Positions 51,444-61,959 of a stretch of DNA of 64,000 nt are shown piece after piece. Where the stretch lies: contig CM034308.1 in NCBI GenBank assembly GCA_019925795.1, positions 930,001-994,000 of the forward strand, read 5' to 3'. The position numbers and the translations under genes were made by a program. The notes under the pieces are model-generated. The model saw only the letters and a program-made list of their open reading frames with translations, had not been told where the DNA came from and did not search any database. Source of the stretch: Dendrobium chrysotoxum. Lineage: Eukaryota; Streptophyta; Magnoliopsida; Asparagales; Orchidaceae. Numbering within the stretch: the stretch's first letter is position 1; the number at the start of each line of letters is the position of its first letter.

Positions 51444-52736
51444 CACTCGCGGGCCTCCTCCCTCTAGCTATAACTCGATAACCTGGGCGCTAACTGCCTT
51501 CCGCTGTTGCTTCTGTTGATTGTCCCCCCCCACTCTGCCCTCTCTTGAGTTCAGTTTCTTCTCTCGCGCTGCTCCTTGCTTGAAGCTTTTCTTCGGTTGT
51601 GGCCTAGTACCTCTCCCAACCATCCTCTATCTTTTATAGTTTTTTATTCGTTCAGAGAAAGTGGTTTGCTGGTTGGAAGCGGCCCGGGTCCATCCCATAG
51701 CTGTTAGAAATAAGTAGGATCTAACAAGCAGCCTAGGAACCTACTGTCGCCAACACCATTGCTGACCACCACCATCGCCCACCGACCATAGCCATCGCCG
51801 CTGCTGCCTTCCACCGATCGCCATCGCCTTTCATCGATCGCAACCACCGGTCATCATCATTTAAGACTTTACTTTGCATTCATTACTTTTAACCAAACAA
51901 AAAAATCATTTATCTGCATTTACTTTACATTCATTTAAATAACTTTAAAGTATTCATTTTACACTGCATTTCTTTTTCAGCCAACCAAACAACCTCTTAA
52001 TAGGATTTAGTAAAAATTCAGATTTAATAAATTCTGAAAACGATTTGATAAGATAGTTATTAAATTATGTTAATTTAAATGAAATTAGTGGGCAAGGGCG
52101 AACATAATCTAGAATTTAAGATGATTAATTTATTAAAAACTCAAATTTAATTTATATTTTATATAAAAGTTATTTATTAATTTTAATTTTAATTATCTTC
52201 GATAAATTACAATTAGTTATTCAAAAGATAGCTTAATTATAAAAATAATTTAATATTTTACAAAAAAACTTATAATTTAATTATTAATATAATATTAATC
52301 ATCTCATTACTTATTTATATGTTATTTTAATAAATATTTAATTACTAATTATATTGATAATTATTTAATAAATAATTGATTATTAAATAAATAATTATTT
52401 AATTACTACTTACACTATTAGTTATTTTATTAAGTATTTATAGTACAAATTATCTAACTATTAATTATTTGGATTTTATTTTAATAAGTATTTAATTGCT
52501 AATTAAAATTCTAATCATCTTGCTAATTAAAATTCTAATCATCTAACTAATTATTTAATTATTATTTAAAATAATTCATTTCTTGCTTATTATTTATGCT
52601 ACAAATTATTTTCTTGATTAATCATTCAATTAATTATTTAAATATTATTTAAATAAATTTTAAATTACTAATTACTTTATTTGTTTGTTATTAATGAGTT
52701 AATTTCAATTTTAATTATTTATGAGTTAATTATTAG
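51444..52736. other. Unassigned DNA, then very AT-rich DNA
   Basis: 51460-51840 is moderately GC-rich with ccaccatcgcc-type words but no frame I can support. 52010-52736 is extremely AT-rich (attaattattta words). The end near 51970-51995 (ccaaccaaacaacctcttaa) resembles a MITE terminus, but no partner was found. Confidence 0.3.
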
Positions 52737-52757
52737 TTCTAATTTTAATCATCATTA

Positions 52758-53760
52758 CACAACAACAACAACATCAAGCCTTTATCCCATTACGTGGGGT
52801 TCGCTGCATGAATTTTTTTCTCCATTGTGTCATGTTAAGAGTCAAATCCTCATTTAAATATAATAAAGAATGTTCATTTCTAATGTTTTCTAACCAAGTC
52901 TTTTTAGGTCTACCTCTACTTTTCTTAACATAGGTTAAATATAATACATCTACTCTCCTAACAGGATAATCGGAAGGCTACTGTTTTACATGACCAAACC
53001 ATCTAATGCATGTCACTGGAGCTACTCTAACCTTTTCACAGATATATATGTTTCATATCCTATGATCCTATCTCTAAGAGTAAATCCACTCATCTATCTA
53101 AGCATCCTCATCTCACCAAACACTTAACTTAATATTATGCTTCTCTTTTAATGACCAACATTCTGCGCCATAAAGCATTGTAGGTCTTACCACCATCTTA
53201 TAAAATTTTCTCTTAAGTTTGAGTGGTACTTTTTTATCACACAACAGACTCGAAGCATTCATCCACTTCAACCATCCAACTTGAATTCTAATAATATCCC
53301 CATCTATTTCACCATCACTTTGAACAATAGACCCAAGATATATAAAACGAGTACACTTTTTAATGACTTGATTGTTCAAAGTCACAAAGCCCCTAGATAT
53401 ATTACTACTAAAATTACACTCCATGTATTCAATTTAGATCTACTCAAATGAAAACCTTTAGACTCCAAAGTTGACCTCCATAATTTGAAACTCCCTCTCT
53501 AGTCTTATCAACAAGAAGAATGTCATCAGCAAAAAGCATACACCATGGTACATCCTCTAGCAAATGTCTAGTAAGAACATCCATGATTAAAGCAAAAAGA
53601 TAAAGGCTTAAGACTAATCCTTGATATAATCCAACTGAAATAGGAAAATACTTGGTCAAACCGCCTTGTGTTTGAACACAATTAATAGCTCTTGCTTGCA
53701 TATCCCTAATGACTTGAATAATTATTAACCCCTTTTTTTTTAGGACTTCCCATAGCACTT
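52758..53760 (-). mobile_element. 5'-truncated RTE-type LINE (1003 bp)
   Basis: On the minus strand two frames give the RT end (WCMLFADDILLV, about 53560-53500) and the RTE C-terminal region (FIYLGSIVQSDGEIDGD and MLYGAECWSLKEKHNIK, about 53424-53113). The 3' end is a GTTGTTGTTGTTG tail, the mark of plant RTE elements. A 21-bp target duplication with one mismatch flanks it at 52737-52757 and 53761-53781. The 5' half of RT and the endonuclease are missing, and stops and shifts occur, so it is a dead copy. Confidence 0.92.
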
Positions 53761-53929
53761 TTCTAATTTTAATTATCATTAATAACTAATAATTATAAAT
53801 AATATAATTAGAATCTAAGTTAATTATAAATTAATTTAAGTAATTAATTAATTAATTATTATATTATATTTTTAATTAAACTAATTAAACTAAATTAATT
53901 GAATAATTTCTCTGCTCTTCCTTCTTATA

Positions 53930-54140
53930 GCCGTAGGCTTGCTAGGGTTTGTTTTTCCTCTACTCCTGCTATTCGATGCTGTTCAACTTCGCTTCGCGTG
54001 AGTTTTGAACGAGTCGCTAGAAGAGTTCTTCGCCTCCTTCGACGCGTTCCTTCCTATCGGATCGAAAGTCACGACAGTTCTCCGTTCTTCCTGTTGGATC
54101 GGAAGTAACGACGACGACGGGAGCTCACTCGTTGCGAAGG
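53930..54140 (+). other. Possible upstream exon of the YrdC gene
   Basis: The DNA becomes GC-rich and exon-like after a ttcttatag acceptor at 53930. One frame codes for an Arg/Ser-rich stretch (SRRLARVCFSSTPAIRCCS), which looks like an organelle-targeting peptide. Possible donors are gtgagt near 54000 and gtaacg near 54105; the second gives the phase needed by the YrdC exon at 59695. No in-frame ATG is present, so a further upstream exon or a 5'-UTR role would be required. This is inference only. Confidence 0.25.
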
Positions 54141-54187
54141 TAGCCATCTTTCTCCCTTTCGCGCGCTTCTTCGGCCAAATCCCGTAA

Positions 54188-55539
54188 ATCCGCCGAACTC
54201 TCGGATTTAGTAAATCCGGAATTTACGGCATAAAGAGGGAAACGGGGGATTTATTTCTCCTTGAGATTTAACTGAACCTTAAATCCCGTTTGGTCCTGCT
54301 CAAATCCTGCATAAATCCTGTATCCAAACAGCCCCTTACTGTTTCCTACTTTCACCGCGGGTAGCATGTCGTCTCTTCCCGAGCTTATAAGTGTTAAGAG
54401 TTAAGGTGGTTCGGTTTGCTTATAACTCTTTTTGAGTTTGAAGAAAATAAAAAAACGTTCTGGCTCCCGAGCGTTCTTAAGGTTTTACTCTGCTATGTAT
54501 AATGTAGGTTCTTTACTACTGAAATACACATGTATCATGCATGTAAATAGTAGTAACCTTTTTTTTTTTATTTTTGGTTGAATCCAACTTCCAATATTAG
54601 CCCTATAGACACATAATGCATCCTACTTGCATTTGGCTGTAGTACATATGTTTGTATAGAGCTGACAGAAAAGAAAAGAATAAAACATGTCAGTTATGGT
54701 AGCAAAGGTGCCATTCAAGTCTTGTTGTCTTCCTATGGATTTTTTGAAGCTTCAGGCGCCAATGGCCTGTTCCTTCATGTAGTATAATTTTTCAGTCTCA
54801 TATGTTGTACTGCTAATACTCTACAGTTATCACTGTGGATTGCGAGTGTGTGCAATTGCTTGAATATGCTAATACTCTCATATTTTGATTTTTTTCTTCA
54901 TAGCAAGTATAACTTCCAGATAAGCTTTACGAGCTTAATCATGGTATGCAGCGAAAGGGATCCTGGATGGTGCGGCTTTGTCATTTTTCTTGCAGGACCT
55001 TGTATATCACTGCATAGTTTTGAATGTAGAGCTCATACAATCCGAGCCAGTTTATTGGTGCCAAAGTGTGTGAACTGTGAACATTTATATTCCACAATGG
55101 TACCATGTGGAAAACTTATTCAGTGATCTCTAGACCATGTTTCTTCACTTGCTAAATGTTCAGACTTATGCTAAATCAGCAAACCTAACTGGGTTTATTT
55201 AAAAAATAAAGTGGACCCAAGTGAACGAGTCTGTGTTCTCACCAATTTGAATGCAATTTACATTGATGTTCTTCTAAATCCTCAAGGAGCTATCAATAAC
55301 TGAAATGGTGTCCTAAGCCTTATGAAGCAATGATGCTTTCCTGTAAAAACATGTGCGTTGCTACTAAAATTAATTTCAAGAATTTATAATATTTAGTTCT
55401 ATCTACAATTATTTCATTCATAGAAAAAATATATTTTAATATTAAGCAGTGTAACCTGATGATATTCCAATAGATGTGTGGAAATGCTTTGGAGATCAAG
55501 GGTTTTTTTGGCTAACTAAACTTTTTAATATTATTTTGT
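54188..55539 (+). other. Unassigned DNA between the possible exon and LINE 2
   Basis: 54190-54340 contains aaatcccg and atccaaacagcccc words that resemble a MITE end, but no partner was found. The 92-codon frame at 54848-55126 matches no family. The rest is AT-rich. Confidence 0.3.
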
Positions 55540-57350
55540 AGACTAAAAAGATGCCAGATGAGTGGAGAAGGAGTGTGTTGGTTCATGTTTTTGAGAATAA
55601 AGGTGATGCACAAGATTGTGCTAATTATAGAGGAATTAAGTTAATGTATCTTACATTAAAATTATGGGAGAGAGTAATTGAGCATAGGTTACGATGTGAT
55701 ACTAATATTTCTAAAAATTAGTTTGAATTCATGTTGGGTTGGTGTACTATGAAAGCTATATATTTGTTGAGAGGTTTGATGGAGAAGTATAGAGAGAGTA
55801 AGAAGGATCTACATTTGATATTTATTGATTTAGAGAAAGCATAAGATAAAGTTCTAAGAGAAGTGCTATGGAGAGTTCTAGTGAAGAAAGGAGTTAATAA
55901 TGGTTATATTCAATTCTTTAAGGATATGCATGTAGGAGTTGTTACTTGTGTTCAAACACAAGGTGGTTTGACCAAGTTTTTTCCTATTTCAATTGGATTA
56001 CATCAAGGATAAACTTTAAGCTCATATCTTTTTGCTTTAGTCATGGATGTTTTTACTAGACATTTGCAAGAGGATGTACCCTGGTGTATGCTTTTTGTTG
56101 ATGATATTCTTCTTGTTAATAAAACTGGAGGAGTAGAAGAAAAACTTGAATTAAGGAGTTCAACCTTTTGAGTAGATGTAAAATTGAATACATAGAGTGT
56201 AATTTTAGTAGTAATAGATCTAATAGTGGGTTTGTGACTTTGGGTGATCATGTCATTAAAAGGAGCATACGTTTTAGATATCTCGGGTCTATTGTTCAAA
56301 AAGATGGTGAAATAGATGGGGATATTATTAGTAGAATTCAAGTAGGATGGTTGAAGTGGAGGAATGCATTGGGCTTGTTGTGTGATAGAAAAGTCCCCCT
56401 CAAACTTAAGGGAAAATTCTATAAGATGGTGGTGAGAACTGTAATGCTTTATGGTGCAGAATGTAGGACATTAAAAGAGAAGCATAATATTAAGTTAAGT
56501 GTTGTAGAGATGAGAATGCTCAGGTGGATGAGTTGCTTCACACATAGAGACAGAATGCACAATGAGTATATACGTGGAAAGGTTGGAGTAGCTCTAGTGA
56601 CAAATAAGATTAGAGAGAGTCGCCTTAGATGGTTTGGTCACATAAAGTGTCAATGTTCCAATGATCCGGTTAGGAGAGTAGATGTTTTAGATCCGGTTTA
56701 TGTTAAGAAAGTGATAGGAAACAGTGGCTCTTTTCACAAAAAAAAAAAAAAAAAAAAAATAAAAATAAAAAAATAGCAGATGAACAAGAGAAGATTGAGA
56801 AGAAGAACACCTACAACATTTTTTATTAAAAGATGATGTGAAGAAAAGCAAGATGCAATAGGATCCTCAATTGGAGAGGAGGATCCGACTCTCCCAAATC
56901 TCTAATGGGCGGCTAGAGCCCAAACACCGTAAGCAAAAACTCAAATTTCAGCCAAAATAAGAGATGCAAAAAACCCTAGAAGTAATTCCCTCTTAAACAA
57001 ACATTAATTCTCCCTAATTACCAAACAACCCCCTCTATTTAAAATTTCCCTCCTAAATCCCCCTTTAGTTGGGCTTGTGGATCCCACCCTCAAGGGGGCG
57101 GCTAGGATGGGGCGGAACCCCTTGTACTGCCTCTTGTAGATCCAAGCCGGTCTAGTACCGGTTTAGGGACTGGTCTAATAGAAAGGTAGAGTTAGAACTA
57201 AAAAGACTTGGTTAGAAAGTATTAGAAATGACATTTGTTTATTATATTTAAATGATAATTTGACTTTTAATATGACACAATGGAGAAAAAAGATTCACGT
57301 AGCCGATCCTAAGTAGTGGGATATAGGCTTGACGTCGTTGTTGTTGTAGA
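55540..57350 (+). mobile_element. RTE-type LINE remnant 2, split by a solo LTR
   Basis: The frames give KKMPDEWRRSVLVHV, ANYRGIKLM, DLEKA, WCMLFVDDILLV and, from 56168 to 56700, the RTE C-terminal region (RFRYLGSIVQKDGEIDG, MLYGAEC and RLRWFGHIK). The RT site reads FVDD instead of FADD. Stops occur at 55719, 55842, 56010 and 56169. The 3' end is gttgttgttg near 57338-57347. It is 5'-truncated, and its last part is pushed apart by a 469-bp insertion (56712-57180). Confidence 0.88.
56712..57180 (-). mobile_element. Solo LTR (469 bp) in LINE 2
   Basis: It lies between two copies of gaaag (56707-56711 and 57181-57185). Comparison with LINE 1 shows that LINE sequence is continuous when it is removed. 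Read on the minus strand it starts TATTAGACC (probably once TG) and ends CCTATCA. It has a TATA-like ttaaatagag and a poly-T stretch before the end, as in an LTR with its poly(A) region. The poly-A run at 56740-56760 is therefore part of the insert and not a LINE tail. Confidence 0.75.
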
Positions 57351-57559
57351 GAACAAATATTCACCTATAATTGAAATACCATGATGTAACCTGAGTGTAG
57401 CCAGAACTAAGCAAGGGTTTGTTAGGACATTATTTGTAGGGTGAGGCCACAATTTAACCCAATTATGAGCAAATGTTGGTTGGAATTTCTTTTGCTAGTT
57501 GGACAATACAACCTTTTGAAAAATAGGTAAAGATTGACTGTATGAAGTAAGATTAGATT

Positions 57560-58575
57560 CATTACATGAAATTTAAGGACTTTGATTAAGGAGATGGGAG
57601 AATTGGTGAATAAAGTTATGAGGGAGAATGATGGAATACGGGTTAAAAAAAGGATGTTAGTATCAGAGAACCAATTTGGTTTTGTACTAGGAAGATCAAC
57701 TATGAGACAATCTTTTTTAGAAAATTAATGGAGAAGTTTAACGAGCAGAGAAATGATATTCATATGATTTTTTTTTATCTTAAGAAAGCATATGATTGTG
57801 TATCACGTGAAATGATTTGATACATTTTAATGAAAAAAATGTGTAAAGGGTTTGTTCATGCTATTAAGGATATATATGATGGAGTATTGATTATTATAAT
57901 TTATTTTGTAGTGAACAAAGAGTTTTCAATTACAATTTAGTTATATCAAGGATTAGTTTTAAGTTTATATATTTTAGTATGTTTATGGAGATTAAGGCAG
58001 CTACAAACTTGAAACTTGCTTGAAAATCATTTGAAATTTGACTCAACTCGAAATTGATTCGACTAAATTCAAAATTGATTTCAAGTCAATTCTTGGTTTG
58101 CTCTAATCAATGATAATTCGAGTTGATTGGAAATCTGATTTGAAATAAGTATTTACTCAAAATATATAATGTATGTAACTTGAGATATTTATAATACAAA
58201 ATGTAGTATTTATAATGATGTATATAATTGATTAAGTATTGAGTTTGACTTGACTCGAAATCAAATCACTTTGAGTCAAGTTGGCTTGAGTTGAAATGAT
58301 TTTGATTTCAAGTAGAGTTAGAGTCCAAATTTTTTATTTTGAGTTGAGCCAAACCCCGCTGTAATTCAACTTGATGCCAACCTTAATGGAGATGCTTACA
58401 TAGGATATTCAAGTGGGAGGTTACCTTTGTGTATGATTTTTACAAATATTTTGTTTCAATAGGTAAGACATCTATTAAAATAAGTAAAATGTTAAATCAG
58501 TCGAGAAAATATTTGGAAGTTAAATGACTTAGAATAACAGAACAAAGATCAAGTATTTGGTGTGTAACTTTAGTT
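57560..58575 (+). mobile_element. RTE-type LINE remnant 3, split by a hAT MITE
   Basis: Frames give SENQFGFVLGRSTM, then degraded MEKFNEQRNDIHMI, KKAYDCVSREMI and the Q-G-L-V-L-S-L-Y motif, which match the RT core of the other two LINEs. After the MITE at 57993-58385 the reading resumes with DIQVGGYLC, the segment before the FADD site, now lost. It is more decayed than LINE 1 and LINE 2. Ends are approximate. Confidence 0.7.
57993..58385. mobile_element. hAT MITE (393 bp) in LINE 3
   Basis: The left end TAAGGCAGCTACAAACTTGA and the reverse complement of the right end, TAAGGTTGGCATCAAGTTGA, are imperfect inverted repeats. A perfect 8-bp target duplication, atggagat, flanks it at 57985-57992 and 58386-58393. 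Excising the element and one duplication brings the two LINE halves back together in frame, which confirms the borders. Inside are gactcaactcgaaa words and no transposase. Confidence 0.85.
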
Positions 58576-58579
58576 GGTG

Positions 58580-59694
58580 TGCCATTAAAAATTAGCCAAA
58601 TTGCTGTAACTCAACTCACCTAGCCCATCTTTATTATGTTTATGCTGTCATTCTAATTCCTTGCGCTGCCATTCCCCTATGCTGCATATGCTTTCTTAAT
58701 GGAAAATTAATCGAGTGTTAGTTGTCTTTTGTTTGAAATCAGCTCACCAATGGTCTTTTTCAGTTACTGATCTTTTGATTTGTGAATTATTTACTGGACC
58801 TTTTCATATATTAGCTTTGTGGTATGTTCCTAATGCTGATTTGAAAAAGCCTTGCGCTACCATCTTAAATTAATGATTACTGCCAATAACTGACATTTTG
58901 CATCCCTTTTATGCTCATACAATCTGGTTGAATGTTAGGGTATAGATTTCTAATGCCAGCACTTTTATTATGTGATCGTGTGATCAGATGAAATTTGTTG
59001 TTGGTTGTTGTATTCCAACCATACTTACTGAGTGGTTGCCTGCTAAGGGAAACAATTGAGGGTATAAGATGGGTGAATGAAAACGAAAAAGCAAGTTAAA
59101 AAGATTAGTTTGTTTGGTGGAAACACATTGTGACTGCAAAAAAATGCCTTGCTTAGAAGGGGTAGATTTTCCTTTGCTGAAATTTACTTTCTGACTAGAT
59201 AATTTCCAGGTTTTGTATGTTAGTATTATGCCTCGTTGTTTGCATTGCTATAAACTCATGTTGTAATTTTTAATAAAATCTAAGGTGAGAGATGATGGTT
59301 AATTGTACGGCAATCTCAAAGATGTCTGTTCTTTCATTCACCATCAGAAAGTATTGCTGGAGGTATTCCTCTTGTTTTCTGTTGAAGCTATCCCCATTCA
59401 TCTGTTATCTCCTGAGGGATTGAGTTGTGAAAATTGCATTTTTTAAATTTAATTTTGTTAATGTACTTGCCTTTTCTCTCATGTTATGATTGTTTTCTAG
59501 GTTGATAAATTTAAGTTGCAATCTTTGGTTGCTGCATGTTTTTAAAATATCAAACTCATATTGGGTTGACGTGTTGGTTCCTTTGAGTTAGAATTACTTG
59601 TGAATTTGAGCTTTTAATTTGACGAAATGTGTTCTTTAGATTATTATGGCATGACCAAAAAAATGTTCTGTGTGCTTGTATGCTTGACTTACAG
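58580..59694 (+). other. Probable intron upstream of the YrdC exon
   Basis: AT-rich DNA without transposon ends or coding remnants that I can support. It ends in the cttacag acceptor at 59688-59694. If the first exon is near 54 kb, three LINE-related insertions lie in this intron. Confidence 0.35.
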
Positions 59695-59928
59695 GTCATC
59701 CCAGCTTTCTAGTGTGGTCTCTTTATGTCAGAAGAAGAGACCTAACGGTGCTTTTGGTTGGAGAATGTCACAAGACCTTGAGAAAACTTGCAAGGAGACA
59801 AGAAGCAAAGGCAGTACGCTGCTCGTGGCATCAGACAGGTACATCGAGGAATCAGTTAAAGCAATCAAAGATGGAAAGGTTATAGCTGTGCCCACTGACA
59901 CACTTTATGGATTTGCTTGTGATGCATG
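59695..59928 (+). CDS. YrdC/Sua5-domain protein, N-terminal exon (partial gene)
   Basis: Proteins of this family make threonylcarbamoyl-AMP for the t6A modification of tRNAs. The exon ends with KAIKDGKVIAVPTDTLYGFA, the invariant YrdC N-terminal strand and loop (PTDTLYG binds the nucleotide substrate), then CDA and a phase-2 donor (tg/gtatgtg). It follows a cttacag acceptor. A usable ATG lies inside (59767, MSQDLEKTC), so the start may be here, or the preceding Ser-rich 24 residues may belong to a targeting peptide from an earlier exon. The rest of the domain is not found in the window; the next intron is at least 4 kb and carries a copia element. Confidence 0.85.
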
Positions 59929-61345
59929 GTATGTGCTTTGAAAAAGTGTTTTTCGTTTAACTTATGTTGTGCTTTGTAAACTTAATATATTTAGAACTTG
60001 CTATGCATTCAACCAAGGTAGCCTCACACTTTGGCATGCCTATTAATATGTTGTTCTCCTTAAATATCTTTGTTTTTTTTTTTTTAATTCCATGCATCTT
60101 CTGATTAGATGTGCCTTGGTGTGGTAATTGCGATAAAAGTTTGCCGGCTTATATTCAGTTAGTTTATGTTGCTTTTAAAGAAAATCACTGTTACATTGAA
60201 AAAATGATGATTCCGTGGGCATCTATTGCTTAAATGTATGTTTGACCCCTTTTAAATAGAATTCTTATGAGGGTTGCCTCATTTCATCTTGAAATCAAAT
60301 AACAGCTTTTAAATGATTTCAATTATTAAGCTAGTTTGAAAAGTGTCAATGCATATTAATATATAGTTTTTATTTTTCTTTATTGATGTTGAAAGAAACA
60401 TTTTCAACTAAAGCGATGTGCTTTGGGATGTTGGCTTCATTGACAACTATAGAATCGTGATTACCTTCTTTATTAATCAACTCAATCACCCTTGTGTGCC
60501 CTACACCTTTATTGCTATGCATTCCACCATTCCTTGCTCTTGCCTCACCAAGGACTGCTGAACTCAGAAATCAAGGAATTCGGAACTCAACTTATAGAGA
60601 AACTAATCATCAGCTCTAAACTCAAGGAGATGCCCATTGATGCCAAGCATTCCACCTCTGTTTAGTGGCCTTTGTTATAAAACCCTTCGATTCCCCTTAA
60701 GGTTGTGGGCATTTTCATTTGAGTTGTGGGGCTTCGGTGATTTTTGCGTACTGCTGATTGCCTTCTCTGAGATAATTTTGTGGAACCTTCGGGCAACATG
60801 TGGGTATTGCAACTTACATTGAGTTGTGAGTTGCGGTTTTGTTGATATGGGGACATGCAGCCATTCTTGTGATTTTGATAGGCAACTAGTTGGTTAATGG
60901 GGATTACAAAGGGATTTTTTATTATTATAAATAACGTTCTTAGACTTGTAAAAAATAATCAAGCTATTCAAAATAAACTTCTGATGGGATTTGCTATTTC
61001 TTTATGTATATTCCTTAATCAAAGGAGATTGAATATGTTTGGAAGATGTTATCTTCTTGTACAGGCGAGAGGCTTGATTGTTTACTTCTTTCCTTCTATC
61101 TTATTTCTTTTTGAAATCTTGTTATTTTTGTGCATGTGCGATTGAATTCATTTAAGGTGTCTATAATATAATTTTCTACAAGTTCATGGTTTTCAACCAA
61201 TTATATGATTTTCATGTTCCAAATTTCTATGTACTATTTCTTGTAGAAAATATTTTTTGCTGAAGATTTGAATGTAGGACCAATCTGTAGGCAGTAATGC
61301 AAATTTCAAATGGCGACGCAAAAGGAAAAGTGCGGCTAGGAAAAC
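59929..61345 (+). other. YrdC intron, unassigned
   Basis: AT-rich intron-like DNA. Open frames at 60637-61145 match no family. I found no further YrdC exon in it. Confidence 0.4.
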
Positions 61346-61720
61346 TGTTGGAAAATAATTGAATGTTGACAGTGGCATATTTGGAAGCTGCCCTGGATGT
61401 TATTGAAAGCAGACAAACTGTATGGAAATTACTCTGCAAGTGATCTTTAAAGCACATTTGGAAGTTGCCCTGGACAGTCTTGAAGGCTGATAGGAGGTAT
61501 TCTAGGTAGCAGTCTTGGACAGTAGTTTAGCTTAGGCAAACCATGACGGAACCTAAAGGCTAGCTTTTTTTTTTTTCTAATTTGATTTGCTATAATTATT
61601 GGCAGTACGTTTCGTTCCTAGAATTGTATAAATTCCTATAATGGATTAGGTAACAATATGTGTATTTATCTACCTTTGTATCATAATATAAATGTAGTTT
61701 TTTTTTTGCGATTCCTTTTT
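61346..61720 (+). repeat. Probable 5' LTR of the copia element
   Basis: It starts tgttggaaaat and ends just before the primer site. Inside, the phrase tttggaagctgccctgga is repeated in a diverged form about 80 bp later (tttggaagttgccctgga), and a T run and tgtataaattcc TATA-like word follow. No partner copy is in the window, so limits are approximate. Confidence 0.5.
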
Positions 61721-61959
61721 ATATTGCATCAGAGCATTAGGTTTGGGTCCCTCCTAGCTGCTTGCTGCCTAAATTCTCATTCCAACCACTTATTCTCTTA
61801 TTGCTTCCATTAAAGGGAACCTCCTTACCGCCTAAATTCTTATTCCAGCCTCTTATTCTCTTTACTTATTGTTGCCATTAGATCTCCTTTGTCTGAAATC
61901 TCTGATTTCTTTTCAAGAAATCCAATTACCATAAAATAATAAGATCAATCCAAACCAAC

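Noticed and set aside
54190..54340. Tourist-like MITE based on the end atccaaacagcccc
   Set aside because: No matching inverted end or TTA/TAA duplication was found on the other side.
56735..56770. Poly-A as the 3' end of LINE 2
   Set aside because: LINE sequence resumes at 57181 after a 5-bp duplication and ends with the family's GTTG tail near 57347. The A run belongs to an inserted solo LTR.
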